Source: Brevundimonas albigilva
GTDB lineage: Bacteria; Pseudomonadota; Alphaproteobacteria; Caulobacterales; Caulobacteraceae
Direction: 5' to 3'
Length of the DNA stretch: 64,000 bases
NCBI RefSeq assembly: GCF_023503965.1
Contig: NZ_CP097298.1
Location: 3,140,501 to 3,204,500 of the forward strand
Of the stretch, positions 20,445 to 28,900 are shown piece after piece (the stretch's first letter is position 1; each line of letters starts with the position of its first letter). The translations under genes and the position numbers were made by a program. Below the pieces are notes generated by a model. The model ran no database searches. It was not told the origin of the DNA and was given only the letters and a program-made list of their open reading frames with translations.

Positions 20445-20870
20445 TCAGCGGGCGGTCGGCATTCCCGACCGGCGGCGCGGGTTCTGGGCGACCACCTCCA
20501 CCCGCGTCACCGAGCCCCGGCCCGATATGCCGGCGGCGGCCGCGACCAGGGCGTTGGACAGGGCGCGCTCGTCCAGCCGCGTCCAGTCGCCCGGCACGGT
20601 GAAGGGGGTGCGGTGCGCGGCCTTGACCAGGGCGTCGCGGAAGAAGGCCTCCTTGGGCCGCATCTGCTCCACGGTCTTGCCCGCGCCCAGGTGCAGGCGC
20701 AGCGAGACGAAGACGTAGTTGCGCAGCCGCCCGCCCTCGATCACCGGCAGGCCGACGCCGGCGACGCCGAGCGCGGGGGCCTCGGCCGATCCGGCCTTGG
20801 GCGAGGAGGCGCGGGCCGGGGCGGCGGCCAGGGCCAGGCCGGCTGCGGCGAAGAGGGCGCGACGGTTCAT
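20445..20870 (-). CDS. Exported protein of unknown function
   Basis: A 141-residue protein. MNRRALFAAAGLALAAAPARA is a twin-Arg-free but Tat/Sec-like signal peptide. The mature part has one compact predicted alpha/beta domain (RLRNYVFVSLRLHLGAGKTV, FRDALVKAAHRTPFTVPGDW, VTRVEVVAQNP). The arrangement faintly resembles FliL-type domains, but I cannot support that assignment. Start ATG 20870 follows GGAAAGG. It lies directly downstream of thiL on the same strand (43 bp) and could be the last gene of the rib-nusB-thiL operon. Confidence 0.6.
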   Translation of the reverse strand: MNRRALFAAAGLALAAAPARASSPKAGSAEAPALGVAGVGLPVIEGGRLRNYVFVSLRLHLGAGKTVEQMRPKEAFFRDALVKAAHRTPFTVPGDWTRLDERALSNALVAAAAGISGRGSVTRVEVVAQNPRRRSGMPTAR

Positions 20871-20912
20871 GGGCCTTTCCATGCCACGTCCGGGTTAGGA
20901 TTCCCTTTCCGC

Positions 20913-21901
20913 TCAGCCGTGGGTCCAGCCCGCGCGCGCAAGGGTGATGGGGCGGCCGTCGTAGGTCACGGTCAGGCCCTCTCCGGCGGCGACCTGGCCG
21001 ATGAGGGTCAGGCGGACCAGCCGGCGCTCGGCCTCGCGGCGCAGCAGGTCCTCGTCGCGCGGGTCGGCGGTGAAGGCGATCTCGTAGTCGTCGCCGCCCG
21101 CAGCCAACTCTTCCAGGGACAGTTGCGGGTCGACCCGATCGGCGAACCAGGCCTGGGCCGCGGCGGACAGGGGCAGGACGTTCAGGTTCAGCCGCACCTC
21201 GACGCCGCTGGCGCGGGCGATATGGGCCAGGTCGGCGGCCAGGCCGTCCGAGACGTCGATCGCCGCTGTGGCGTGGTCGCGGACCATCTCGGCGAAGTCC
21301 AGGCGCGGGACCGGGGTGCGGTAATGGGCGATCAGGGCGTCCAGCCGCTCGGGGTCCAGCGACAGCTCTCCGCGCGCGGCGCGCAGCCCCAGCCGCCCGT
21401 CGCCGATATGACCGGTGACGAACACCAGGTCGCCGGGGCGCGCGCCCGAGCGGGGGCGGTTCGGCCCGCCGGCGTCCATCCAAGGGCGGTCAGGGAGAAG
21501 GCGGCCGGGCCGGGGGTGGAGACGGTGTCGCCGCCCAGCAGATGCACGCCGAACGTCGCCTGGTCCTCGGCCAGGCCGGCGGCGAAGGCCTGGCGCTCGG
21601 GCCAGCCGCAGCGCTCCGACCACTGGCAGGCCAGGAGATAGCCGAAGGGCTCCGCGCCCTTGGCGGCCAAGTCCGACAGGTTCACCCGCAACAGCTTGCG
21701 GGCCACGGCGTCCAGCGGGTCGTCGGGCAGGAAATGCACCCCCTCGACGATGGCGTCCTTGGTCAGGACCAGGTCGAAGCCGGGGCGCGAGGGCAGGGCC
21801 GCGACGTCGTCGCGCAGGCCCCGCGCCCATTCGGGATGAGCCAGCGGCGCCAGGAGCGTGTCGATGGTCTCGAACTCGCCCGCGACGTCGAGGGCCGGCA
21901 T
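20913..21901 (-). pseudogene. thiL: Thiamine-monophosphate kinase, frameshifted
   Basis: The N-terminal frame (start ATG 21901) carries ThiL motifs EFETIDTLLAPLA, LVLTKDAIVEGVHFLPDD, RKLLRVNLSDLAAKGAEPFG and LLGGDTVSTPGP; near 21440-21490 the coding frame changes and continues with RPGDLVFVTGHIGDGRLGLR, AAIDVSDGLAADLAHIA and LAAGGDDYEIAFTADPRDE to 20913. Restored, the product is about 329 residues, a normal length. ThiL makes thiamine pyrophosphate from thiamine monophosphate by ATP-dependent phosphorylation. The start overlaps the nusB stop (TGATG). Because ThiL is normally essential, a sequencing indel is more likely than a true null. Confidence 0.82.
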
Positions 21902-22425
21902 CAGGCGCGGGCGTCGCGGGCGACGCCGTCCAGGGCGGCGTTGACGAACCGGGCCTCGGCGTCGTCGAAGAAGGCCTTGGCCAGTTCGACATATTCGTCG
22001 ATCACCACCTCGCGCGGGGTGTCGGGCTGTTTCAGCAGCTCCCAGGCGCCCGAGCGGAGCAGGGCGCGCAGGGTGGCGTCCAGCCGCTCCAGCCGCCAGT
22101 TCGAGGCCAGGCGCGCCTTGATGGCGGCGTCGAGTTCGCGCTGGTTCTCGACCACGCCGCGAACGATCTCGGCGAAATAGGCCTCGTCGGCCTCGGCCAG
22201 GGCCTCGCCCTCGATGTCGGCGTCGAAGCGATGGTTGGCGAACTCGGCGATCACCGTCTCCACGCCCTCGCCGGCCAGCTCCATCTGGTACAGGGCCTGG
22301 ACGGCGGCCAGGCGCGCCACGGTGCGGGCGCGGCGCTGCTTGGAGGTCAACTGCGGCTCGGCGCGCTGTCTTTCGGCCTCGGCCAATTGTTCGAGGACGG
22401 ACTTCAGGCTGTTCGGTTCGGTCAT
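21901..22425 (-). CDS. nusB: Transcription antitermination factor NusB
   Basis: A 174-residue NusB. The core shows [19 protein letters not shown], an [20 protein letters not shown] helix and the closing [24 protein letters not shown] segment characteristic of NusB. It binds boxA RNA with S10 and promotes rRNA antitermination. The start overlaps the ribH stop (ATGA) and the stop overlaps the thiL start, so it is embedded in a tightly coupled operon. The ribH-nusB-thiL order is widely conserved. Confidence 0.93.
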   Translation of the reverse strand: MTEPNSLKSVLEQLAEAERQRAEPQLTSKQRRARTVARLAAVQALYQMELAGEGVETVIAEFANHRFDADIEGEALAEADEAYFAEIVRGVVENQRELDAAIKARLASNWRLERLDATLRALLRSGAWELLKQPDTPREVVIDEYVELAKAFFDDAEARFVNAALDGVARDARA

Positions 22426-22883
22426 GCGCCGAGGCCTAAGCGCAACCGACGGCGCAATGCAATGAGGTCGAGGCAGGCTTTCGCCGCGCCGCCGCCCTTG
22501 TCGCCTTCGGACAGCCGCGCGCGAGCCCAGGCCTGATCCTCGTCCTCGGTCGTCAGGATGCCGTTGCCGATGGCCAGGCCCTTGACGCCCAGTTGCATGA
22601 TCCCGGCGGCCGACTGGTCCGAGACGATCTCGAAATGATAGGTCTCGCCGCGGATCACGCAGCCCAGGGCGACAAAGCCGTCGTAACGCGGGGCGGTCGG
22701 ATAGCGGCCGGCCTCGTCGGCCATGGCGATGGCGGTCGGGATCTCCAGGGCGCCGGGCACGGTGACGACGTCGAAGTCGGCGCCGTGCGCCTTCAGCGTT
22801 TCCTTGGCGCCCTCCAGCAGGGCGTCGGCCAGGTCGTCGTAGAAGCGCGCCTCGACGATCAGGATGCGCGGGGCGTCTCTCAC
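22422..22883 (-). CDS. ribH: 6,7-dimethyl-8-ribityllumazine synthase
   Basis: A 153-residue lumazine synthase: [57 protein letters not shown] with catalytic-site His, and [13 protein letters not shown] [18 protein letters not shown]. It condenses the ribB product with 5-amino-6-ribitylaminouracil. A four-base coupling overlap with nusB is seen, and the start overlaps the ribB stop region. Normal length and intact. Confidence 0.95.
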   Translation of the reverse strand: MRDAPRILIVEARFYDDLADALLEGAKETLKAHGADFDVVTVPGALEIPTAIAMADEAGRYPTAPRYDGFVALGCVIRGETYHFEIVSDQSAAGIMQLGVKGLAIGNGILTTEDEDQAWARARLSEGDKGGGAAKACLDLIALRRRLRLGLGA

Positions 22884-24014
22884 TTCTGGTCCTCTCCGTC
22901 CATGTCGCGCCAGCCGACGATGCGCAGGCCGTAGCCCTCAAGCGCCGTCGGCTCGGGCCGCGTCGAACTCATCACGATCATGTCGCGAACGCCCAGGTCC
23001 AGCAGGATCTGCGCGCCGACCCCGTAGGCCCGCAGCGACCGATCGACCGCCGCCGGCTTGTCCGCGCCCGCCAGCCGCTCGGCCAGCGAGGTCAGCGACG
23101 GATCGCGCAGGAAGACGACGACGCCGGCGCCGTCGTGATCGGTGATCTGGCGCAGGGCCTTGGGCACATAGTCCTGGCGCCGCTCGACGTGGCCCAGCAT
23201 GTCGCAGGCGAAATCGACCTGGTGCATCCGCACCAGGGTCGGCTTGCCCGGTTCGATCCGGCCGTGGACAAGGGCCACATGCTCGGCCCCCTCGATGGTG
23301 TTCTTGTAGAGCATCATGCGAAACGGGCCGCCGTGGACGCTCTCGAACGGGGTGTCCATGATGCGTTCGACGAACCGCTCGGTGCGGCGGCGATAGGCGA
23401 TCAGGTCGGCGATGGTGCCGATCTTCAGCCCGTGCAGCTGGGCGAAGGCGACCAGGTCGGGCATCCGCGCCATCGTGCCGTCGTCCTTGATGATCTCGCA
23501 GATCACCCCGGCGGGGGTCAGGCCGGCCATGCGGCTGATGTCCACGGCCGCCTCGGTATGGCCCGCGCGGACCAGGACGCCGCCGTCGCGCGCCACCAGG
23601 GGGAAGATGTGGCCGGGCGAGACGATGTCGTCCATGCCCTTGGAGGCGTCGGTGGCGACATGGATGGTGCGCGAGCGGTCCGCCGCCGAGATCCCGGTCG
23701 TGACCCCCTCCTTGGCCTCGATCGAGACGGTGAAGGCGGTCTTCATGCTCTCGATTGTCGGCGGCCATCGGCGGCAGGCGCAGCTGCTGGGCGCGCTCGG
23801 CCGTCAGGGCCAGACAGACCAGGCCTCGCGCCTGGCGGATCATGAAGTTGATCTGGTCCGGCGTGGCGAACTGGGCCGGGATGATGATGTCGCCCTCGTT
23901 CTCGCGGTCCTCGGCGTCCACCAGGATGTAGGGCCGGCCGTTGCGGGCGTCCTCCAGGATGTCCTCGATGGGGCTGATCGGGCTGTCGTTCATATTACTG
24001 GCTGCAAGCTGCAT
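22880..24014 (-). pseudogene. ribB: 3,4-dihydroxy-2-butanone-4-phosphate synthase with degenerate RibA-like domain, frameshifted
   Basis: The first frame (start about 24014, or 23993) has SPIEDILEDARNGRPYILVD and AEDRENEGD, the metal/substrate loop of RibB, then INFMIRQARGLVCLALT. After PPMAADN the frame shifts near 23747-23753 and resumes as MKTAFTVSIEAKEGVTTGIS, SRTIHVATD, SPGHIFPLVARDGGVLVRAG and HTEAAVDISRMAGL. Loss of one GA from a GA repeat fits the break. The C-terminal 170 residues are a RibA-like domain that lacks the three zinc cysteines of GTP cyclohydrolase II, so only the RibB reaction (ribulose-5-phosphate to DHBP) is expected. Coupled to ribE by a TGATG overlap. Confidence 0.85.
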
Positions 24015-24604
24015 CATGCCGTCTCCTGCCACCGCGCGAGGTATCGCGCCAGCATGTCGATCTCCAGATTGACCGGATCGCCCGGATTCAGGCGTCCCAG
24101 CGTCGTCGCCTCCCACGTATGCGGGATGATGTTCAGGGAGAAGACGCGGTCCTGGACCGCGTTCACCGTCAGGGACACGCCGTCGACGGTGATGGAGCCC
24201 TTGGCGGCGATATAGCGATGCAGCGGGGCGGGGGCCTCGACCTCTATACGGTGCGAGCCGCCCTCAGGCGTGATCGAGACGATCCGGCCCAGCCCGTCCA
24301 CATGGCCCGAGACGACGTGGCCGCCCATTTCGTCGCCTAGCTTCGCGGCCCGTTCCAGATTGACGCCGTCGCCGGCCTTCCAGGCGCCGAGCGTGGTCTT
24401 GGACAGGGTCTCGTTCGACACCTCCACAGCGAACCAGCCGGGGCCTTTTTCCACCACCGTCAGGCAGCAGCCCGCATGGCTGATCGAGGCGCCCAGGTCG
24501 ATGCCGGCCGTGTCCCAGGCGGTCTCGATCTCGTAGCGGCGGTCGCGCTCGGTCTGGGTGACGTCGCGGACGCGGCCGATGTCGGTGACGATGCCGGTGA
24601 ACAT
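24014..24604 (-). CDS. ribE: Riboflavin synthase, alpha subunit
   Basis: A 196-residue protein with the two tandem lumazine-binding repeats of riboflavin synthase: MFTGIVTDIGRV at the start, SISHAGCCLTVV, then the second repeat GHVVSGHVDGLGRI and ITVDGVSLTVNAV. It dismutates two lumazines to riboflavin. The start is set at MFTGIV because the family begins there; an open frame upstream to 24778 is not supported. The stop overlaps the ribB start. Intact. Confidence 0.93.
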   Translation of the reverse strand: MFTGIVTDIGRVRDVTQTERDRRYEIETAWDTAGIDLGASISHAGCCLTVVEKGPGWFAVEVSNETLSKTTLGAWKAGDGVNLERAAKLGDEMGGHVVSGHVDGLGRIVSITPEGGSHRIEVEAPAPLHRYIAAKGSITVDGVSLTVNAVQDRVFSLNIIPHTWEATTLGRLNPGDPVNLEIDMLARYLARWQETA

Positions 24605-24689
24605 TACGCTCGGCCCCCTTCGGCCGCGAAAAACAGGGTGTGAATAGTGTGAAAGGTATGAAATCGACCGGTCGACGGCCCGTGCGGCG

Positions 24690-25309
24690 TCAGAGTCGGT
24701 CGTAACGTTCCCACAGATCGTCTCCGGCGGGCGCGGCGCCCAGGCGACGGAACTTGGGGGCGTCGGCCAGCTTTGCAAGCGCCAGGGCGGCCACGCAGGG
24801 CCGCCCCTCGGCCCCCAGCAGGATCGGGGCGCGGAACCATTCCAGCCGATCCACCGCCCCGGCCCGCAGGAACGAGGCCGCGACCTGGCCGCCCCCCTCG
24901 ATCAGGAGGGAGGCGACGCCAGCGGAGTCGAGCGCCCGCAGGACGGCCGGGATCGACGGCCGGCCGTCCTCGGTCTCGACCTGGCGGACCCGGGCGGCGC
25001 CGACGGGCGCGGGCGGGGCGGCGGTCAGGATCAGGGTGTTCTCGCCCGCCAGCTTCGCCGTCGCGGGCGTGCGAAGCCGGCTGTCCAGGACGACGCGCAA
25101 CGGTTGATCCACCGCGCGGCCCGGCAGGCGGGCGGTCAGTTCGGGGTCATCGTGCAGCACCGTCTCCACCCCGACCAGGATGGCGTCATGGGCGGCGCGC
25201 AGGCGGTGGCCCTCCAGCCGCGCGGCCTCGCCGGTGATCCAGCGGCTTCGCCGGACGCGGTGGCGATGCGCCCGTCCAGGGAGGTGGCCAGCTTGAGGGT
25301 GACGCGCAT
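24690..25309 (-). pseudogene. ribD: RibD-type 5-amino-6-(5-phosphoribosylamino)uracil reductase domain, frameshifted, without deaminase domain
   Basis: The start codon 25309 overlaps the nrdR stop (TGATG) and opens with [20 protein letters not shown], the beginning of the RibD reductase (DHFR-like) domain. One base is missing near 25244-25250 (GAAGCC for GAAAGCC); the rest resumes in another frame as RWITGEAARLEGHRLRAAHD, AILVGVETVLHDDPELTARL and LLIEGGGQVAASFLRAGAVD. Restored length is about 206 residues. The N-terminal zinc deaminase domain of bifunctional RibD (HAE...PCxxxGRTPPC) is absent, and there is no room for it between nrdR and this gene. The deaminase must be encoded elsewhere. Confidence 0.8.
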
Positions 25310-25779
25310 CAGGCCTTGCCGGGCGGCTCGTCGAAGCCTTCGTCGCCCAGGAATTTGGCGAAGTCGCCGGTGTGGCGGAAGTCCTTGTACACCGAGGCGT
25401 AGCGGACGTAGGCGACCTCATCGACGCCCTTCAGCGCCTTCATGATGAAGTCGCCGACCACGCTGGACGGGATTTCGGTCTCGCCCAGGCTTTCCAGCTG
25501 GCGGACGATGCGGTTGACCATTTGCTCGATCTGGTCGGCGTGGACCGGGCGCTTGCGCAGAGCCACGCCCAGGGAGCGCTCCAGCTTGTCGCGGTCAAAC
25601 GGGGTGCGGCGGCCGTTGCGCTTCAGGATGACCAGTTCGCGCAGCTGCACCCGCTCGAAGGTGGTGAAGCGCCCGTTGCAGTTGGGGCAGGACCGGCGGC
25701 GTCGGATGGCCGAACCGTCGTCCGACGGCCGGCTGTCCTTCACTTGGGTGTCCTGATGACCGCAGAAGGGGCACTTCAT
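25309..25779 (-). CDS. nrdR: Transcriptional repressor NrdR
   Basis: A 156-residue NrdR. The zinc ribbon has Cys3/Cys6 and Cys31/Cys34 (KCPFCGHQD...SCPNCNGRF), and the ATP-cone domain follows ([21 protein letters not shown]). It represses ribonucleotide reductase genes in response to dATP/ATP. It sits between glyA (7 bp upstream) and ribD (overlap), the classical nrdR-rib arrangement. A palindrome resembling an NrdR box lies upstream of glyA and may make the operon autoregulated. Confidence 0.95.
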   Translation of the reverse strand: MKCPFCGHQDTQVKDSRPSDDGSAIRRRRSCPNCNGRFTTFERVQLRELVILKRNGRRTPFDRDKLERSLGVALRKRPVHADQIEQMVNRIVRQLESLGETEIPSSVVGDFIMKALKGVDEVAYVRYASVYKDFRHTGDFAKFLGDEGFDEPPGKA

Positions 25780-25786
25780 CGGACGG

Positions 25787-27070
25787 TCATCCGTAGATGG
25801 GGAAGCGGTGCGTCAGTTCGCGCACCTGGGCCGCCACGCCGGCGACCAGGGCGGGATCGGCCTCGTCCCCGCCGTTCATCGACGAGACGACGTCGGCGAT
25901 CCAGTGGCCGATCTGCTGGAACTCGGCCTCGCCGAAGCCGCGCGTGGTGCCGGCCGGCGTGCCCAGCCGGACGCCCGAGGTGACGGTGAAGGGGGCGGTG
26001 TCGAACGGCACGCCGTTCTTGTTGCAGGTCATCAGCGCCTTTTCGAGCTCGTGCTCGGTGGCCTTGCCGGTCACGCCCTTGGGCCGCAGGTCGACCAGCA
26101 TCAGGTGGCTGTCGGTGCCGCCCGAGACGATGGCCAGGCCGCGCTCGACCAGGACGGCGGCCAGGGCCTGGGCGTTCTTGACCACCTGCTGGGCGTAGAG
26201 CTTGAACTCGGGCTTCAGCGCCTCGCCGAAGGCCACGGCCTTTGCGGCGATGACGTGCTCCAGCGGGCCGCCCTGCAGGCCGGGGAAGACGGCCGAGTTG
26301 ATCTTCTTGCCCAGGTCGGCGTCGTTGGACAGGATCATGCCGCCGCGCGGGCCGCGCAGGGTCTTGTGCGTGGTGGTGGTGACGACGTGGGCGTGCGGGA
26401 TCGGGTCGGGATAGACGCCGCCGGCGACCAGGCCGGCGTAGTGGGCCATGTCGACCATCAGATAGGCGCCGACGCTGTCGGCGATCTCGCGGAAGCGCTT
26501 GAAGTCGATGTGGCGGCTGTAGGCGCTGGCGCCGGCCAGGATCAGCTTGGGCTTTTCCCGCTCGGCCATCTCGGCGACGTGATCGTAATCAATGAGATGG
26601 TCGTCTTCCTTCACCTTGTAGGTGACGGGGCGGAACCACTTGCCGGACTGGTTGGCGGGCGAACCGTGGGTCAGGTGGCCGCCGCAGGCCAGATCCATGC
26701 CCAGGAAGGTGTCGCCCGGCTGCAGCAAGGTGAAGAAGACCGCCTGGTTTGCCTGGGCGCCCGAGTGGGGCTGGACGTTGGCGAAGGCGGCGCCGAACAG
26801 CGTCTTGGCGCGCTCGCGGGCCAGGTCCTCGGTGATGTCGACGTATTCGCAGCCGCCGTAGTAGCGACGGCCGGGATAGCCTTCGGCGTATTTGTTGGTC
26901 AGGACCGAGCCTTGCGCGTCCAGCACCGCCTGGGAGACGATGTTCTCCGACGCGATCAGCTCGATCTGTTCGCGCTGACGGCCCAGTTCGCCCTGGATGC
27001 CCTTGAAGACGTCCGGATCGGCGTCGGCGAGCGTCTTGGTGAAATAGGCGTCGTGGGTGAAGGCGGTCAC
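25787..27070 (-). CDS. glyA: Serine hydroxymethyltransferase
   Basis: A 427-residue PLP enzyme. The Schiff-base lysine is Lys236 in [15 protein letters not shown]; also visible are the LIASENIVS start motif, the glycine-rich [15 protein letters not shown] loop and the [15 protein letters not shown] region. It converts serine to glycine while charging tetrahydrofolate. First complete gene after the palindrome at 27123; nrdR follows 7 bp downstream. Intact. Confidence 0.96.
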   Translation of the reverse strand: MTAFTHDAYFTKTLADADPDVFKGIQGELGRQREQIELIASENIVSQAVLDAQGSVLTNKYAEGYPGRRYYGGCEYVDITEDLARERAKTLFGAAFANVQPHSGAQANQAVFFTLLQPGDTFLGMDLACGGHLTHGSPANQSGKWFRPVTYKVKEDDHLIDYDHVAEMAEREKPKLILAGASAYSRHIDFKRFREIADSVGAYLMVDMAHYAGLVAGGVYPDPIPHAHVVTTTTHKTLRGPRGGMILSNDADLGKKINSAVFPGLQGGPLEHVIAAKAVAFGEALKPEFKLYAQQVVKNAQALAAVLVERGLAIVSGGTDSHLMLVDLRPKGVTGKATEHELEKALMTCNKNGVPFDTAPFTVTSGVRLGTPAGTTRGFGEAEFQQIGHWIADVVSSMNGGDEADPALVAGVAAQVRELTHRFPIYG

Positions 27071-27122
27071 GCTGAAATCCCCGCAAATCGAAAGCTGGCC
27101 TATCTAGGCCGCGGCGGGAAGA

Positions 27123-27140
27123 ACCACAACATGTTGTGGT
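27123..27140. promoter_or_regulatory. 18-bp palindrome, candidate NrdR box
   Basis: ACCACAACATGTTGTGGT is a perfect palindrome in the 78-bp gap upstream of glyA-nrdR. Its central part matches every invariant position of the published NrdR box pattern CwAnATnTwG (CAACATGTTG). NrdR boxes usually occur in pairs; only one is seen, so this is a candidate. Confidence 0.4.
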
Positions 27141-27148
27141 GAACGCGC

Positions 27149-27334
27149 TCAACCGTGGCCCAGCACGCGCCTCAGCTTGGCGATCGCCACGCGTTCGACG
27201 GCCTTTGGTTCGTTCGCCGGGCCCATGGCGCTGACCTCGCGGCCGGAGGCGACATGGATGGCCGAGCATTTGACGTAGGGGCCGTTGCGGACGAACTCGA
27301 CGATGACCTCTCCGAGGTCGTCGCCGGACGTCAT
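27149..27334 (-). CDS. Small conserved protein (DUF6898-like)
   Basis: A 61-residue protein ([20 protein letters not shown] ... [11 protein letters not shown]). The ATG overlaps the hemA stop by ATGA and the gene sits between hemA and glyA, a position in which short proteins of this type are found in Caulobacterales and relatives. The sequence has a [20 protein letters not shown] core and no known catalytic motif. Function unknown; the name rests on memory of the family and was not checked. Confidence 0.6.
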   Translation of the reverse strand: MTSGDDLGEVIVEFVRNGPYVKCSAIHVASGREVSAMGPANEPKAVERVAIAKLRRVLGHG

Positions 27335-28557
27335 GCGGCGACGGGCCGGCGCGCCACGTTGCAGTGGGAGAAGAGCTTGTCCATCGCCTGGACCAGGTGA
27401 TCCATCATCGCATCGGTGTGGTTCGGCGAGGGGGTGAAGCGCAGCCGCTCGGTCCCCTTGGGCACGGTCGGATAGTTGATCGGCTGGACATAGACGCCGA
27501 AGTCTTCCAGCAGCATGTCCGAGATCATCTTGCAGTGGACCGGATCGCCCACCAGCACCGGCACGATGTGGCTCTCCGACGCCATGACCGGCAAGCCGGC
27601 GGCCTCGAACCGGGCCTTCAGCGTCGCCGCGCGCTCCTGGTGCTGGTCGCGCAGTTCGGGGTGGGCCTTCAGGTGACGCACCGAGGCCAGGGCGCCGGCG
27701 GTCAGGGCCGGGGGCAGGGAGGTGGTGAAGATGAAGCCCGAGGCCCAGCTGCGCACCGCGTCCACGATCACGGCGTCGGCGGCGATATAGCCGCCCATCA
27801 CGCCGATGGCCTTGCCCAGGGTGCATTCGATGATGTCGATCTGGTCCAGCACGCCGTCGCGCTCGGCCACGCCCGCGCCGGTGTCGCCGTACAGGCCCAC
27901 GGCGTGCACCTCGTCCAGATAGGTCAGGGCGCCGTACTTTTTGGCCAGGGCGATCGTGCCCTTCAGGTCGGCGATGTCGCCGTCCATCGAATAGACGCTC
28001 TCGAAGGCGATCAGCTTGGGCGCGTCGGCTGGCGCATCGGCCAGCAGGGCCTCGAGATGGGCCAGGTCGTTGTGCTTGAACACGTGCCGCTCGCCGCCGC
28101 CGTGGCGGATGCCGGCGATCATCGAGGCGTGGTTCAGCGAATCCGAGAAGGTGATCAGGCCCGGCAGGATCTTCTGCAGGGTCGACAGGGTCGCCTCGTT
28201 GCCGACATAGCCCGAGGTGAACAGCAGCGCCGCTTCCTTGTGGTGCCAGGCGGCCAGCTCGGCCTCCAGGTCGACGGCGGGGCGGGTGGTGCCGGAGATG
28301 TTGCGCGTGCCGCCGGCGCCGGCGCCCATCTCGTCCAGCGCCCCATGCATGGCGTCCAGCACCGCCGGATGCTGGCCCATGCCCAGGTAGTCGTTGGAGC
28401 ACCAGATCACCACGTCCTGCTCGGACCCGTCCGCGCTGCGGCGCGTGGCGCGCGGGAACTGGCCGCGCACGCGCTTCAGGTCGGCGAAGACCCGGTAGCG
28501 GCCCTCGCTGCGGACCTGCTCCACGGAGTTCTGAAAGGCGGCCTTATAGTCGAACAA
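27331..28557 (-). CDS. hemA: 5-aminolevulinate synthase
   Basis: A C4-pathway ALA synthase, condensing glycine and succinyl-CoA to 5-aminolevulinate with PLP. The PLP lysine is Lys249 in [44 protein letters not shown] and [12 protein letters not shown] are family blocks. I place the start at the TTG 28557, which yields [15 protein letters not shown] and 408 residues, the usual alphaproteobacterial length, preceded by GAAAGAACG. An ATG at 28623 would add 22 unrelated residues. It shares an operon direction with the small DUF6898-like gene and glyA, which supplies its glycine. Confidence 0.93.
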   Translation of the reverse strand: MFDYKAAFQNSVEQVRSEGRYRVFADLKRVRGQFPRATRRSADGSEQDVVIWCSNDYLGMGQHPAVLDAMHGALDEMGAGAGGTRNISGTTRPAVDLEAELAAWHHKEAALLFTSGYVGNEATLSTLQKILPGLITFSDSLNHASMIAGIRHGGGERHVFKHNDLAHLEALLADAPADAPKLIAFESVYSMDGDIADLKGTIALAKKYGALTYLDEVHAVGLYGDTGAGVAERDGVLDQIDIIECTLGKAIGVMGGYIAADAVIVDAVRSWASGFIFTTSLPPALTAGALASVRHLKAHPELRDQHQERAATLKARFEAAGLPVMASESHIVPVLVGDPVHCKMISDMLLEDFGVYVQPINYPTVPKGTERLRFTPSPNHTDAMMDHLVQAMDKLFSHCNVARRPVAA

Positions 28558-28900
28558 GAGACGCGTTCTTTCGCTTATGGCGACGTGCCCCGGTATTTGC
28601 GCCGCTCGGACGGGCTTGTCCATGTCCCCGACGTGGACAAAACGCCCCAAACCCTTAATTGATAACGGTTCTCAGATTGGGCGCGGCGAGGGAGGGCGGC
28701 CGCGCCATTCGGTGCAAGGCCAAGCTTGAATACCCCCGTTGCGCCATCGTTTGCCCCGTGACAGGCTCGCCCCTGCAATTCCCAAAGGGACGCGCTGGTG
28801 CGTCCGCCGCGCTCGGGGGGACCGGAAGGCGGATAGAGGCGATAACGCCCGCCGCGCCAAGGGTCCGTGCGCTTCACTTTGCAAGGGCATGGAAACGCCA
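28558..28900. other. Divergent intergenic region between hemA and hppA
   Basis: 343 bp without a credible gene; the open frames here have no family features. It must contain the promoters of hemA (minus) and hppA (plus). A GGACGC/GCGTCC hairpin around 28791-28808 could lie in the hppA leader. I see no recognisable riboswitch. Confidence 0.5.

Noticed and set aside
27071..27148. Glycine or SAM riboswitch upstream of glyA
   Set aside because: The gap is only 78 bp and the one clear structure is a short perfect palindrome of operator type.
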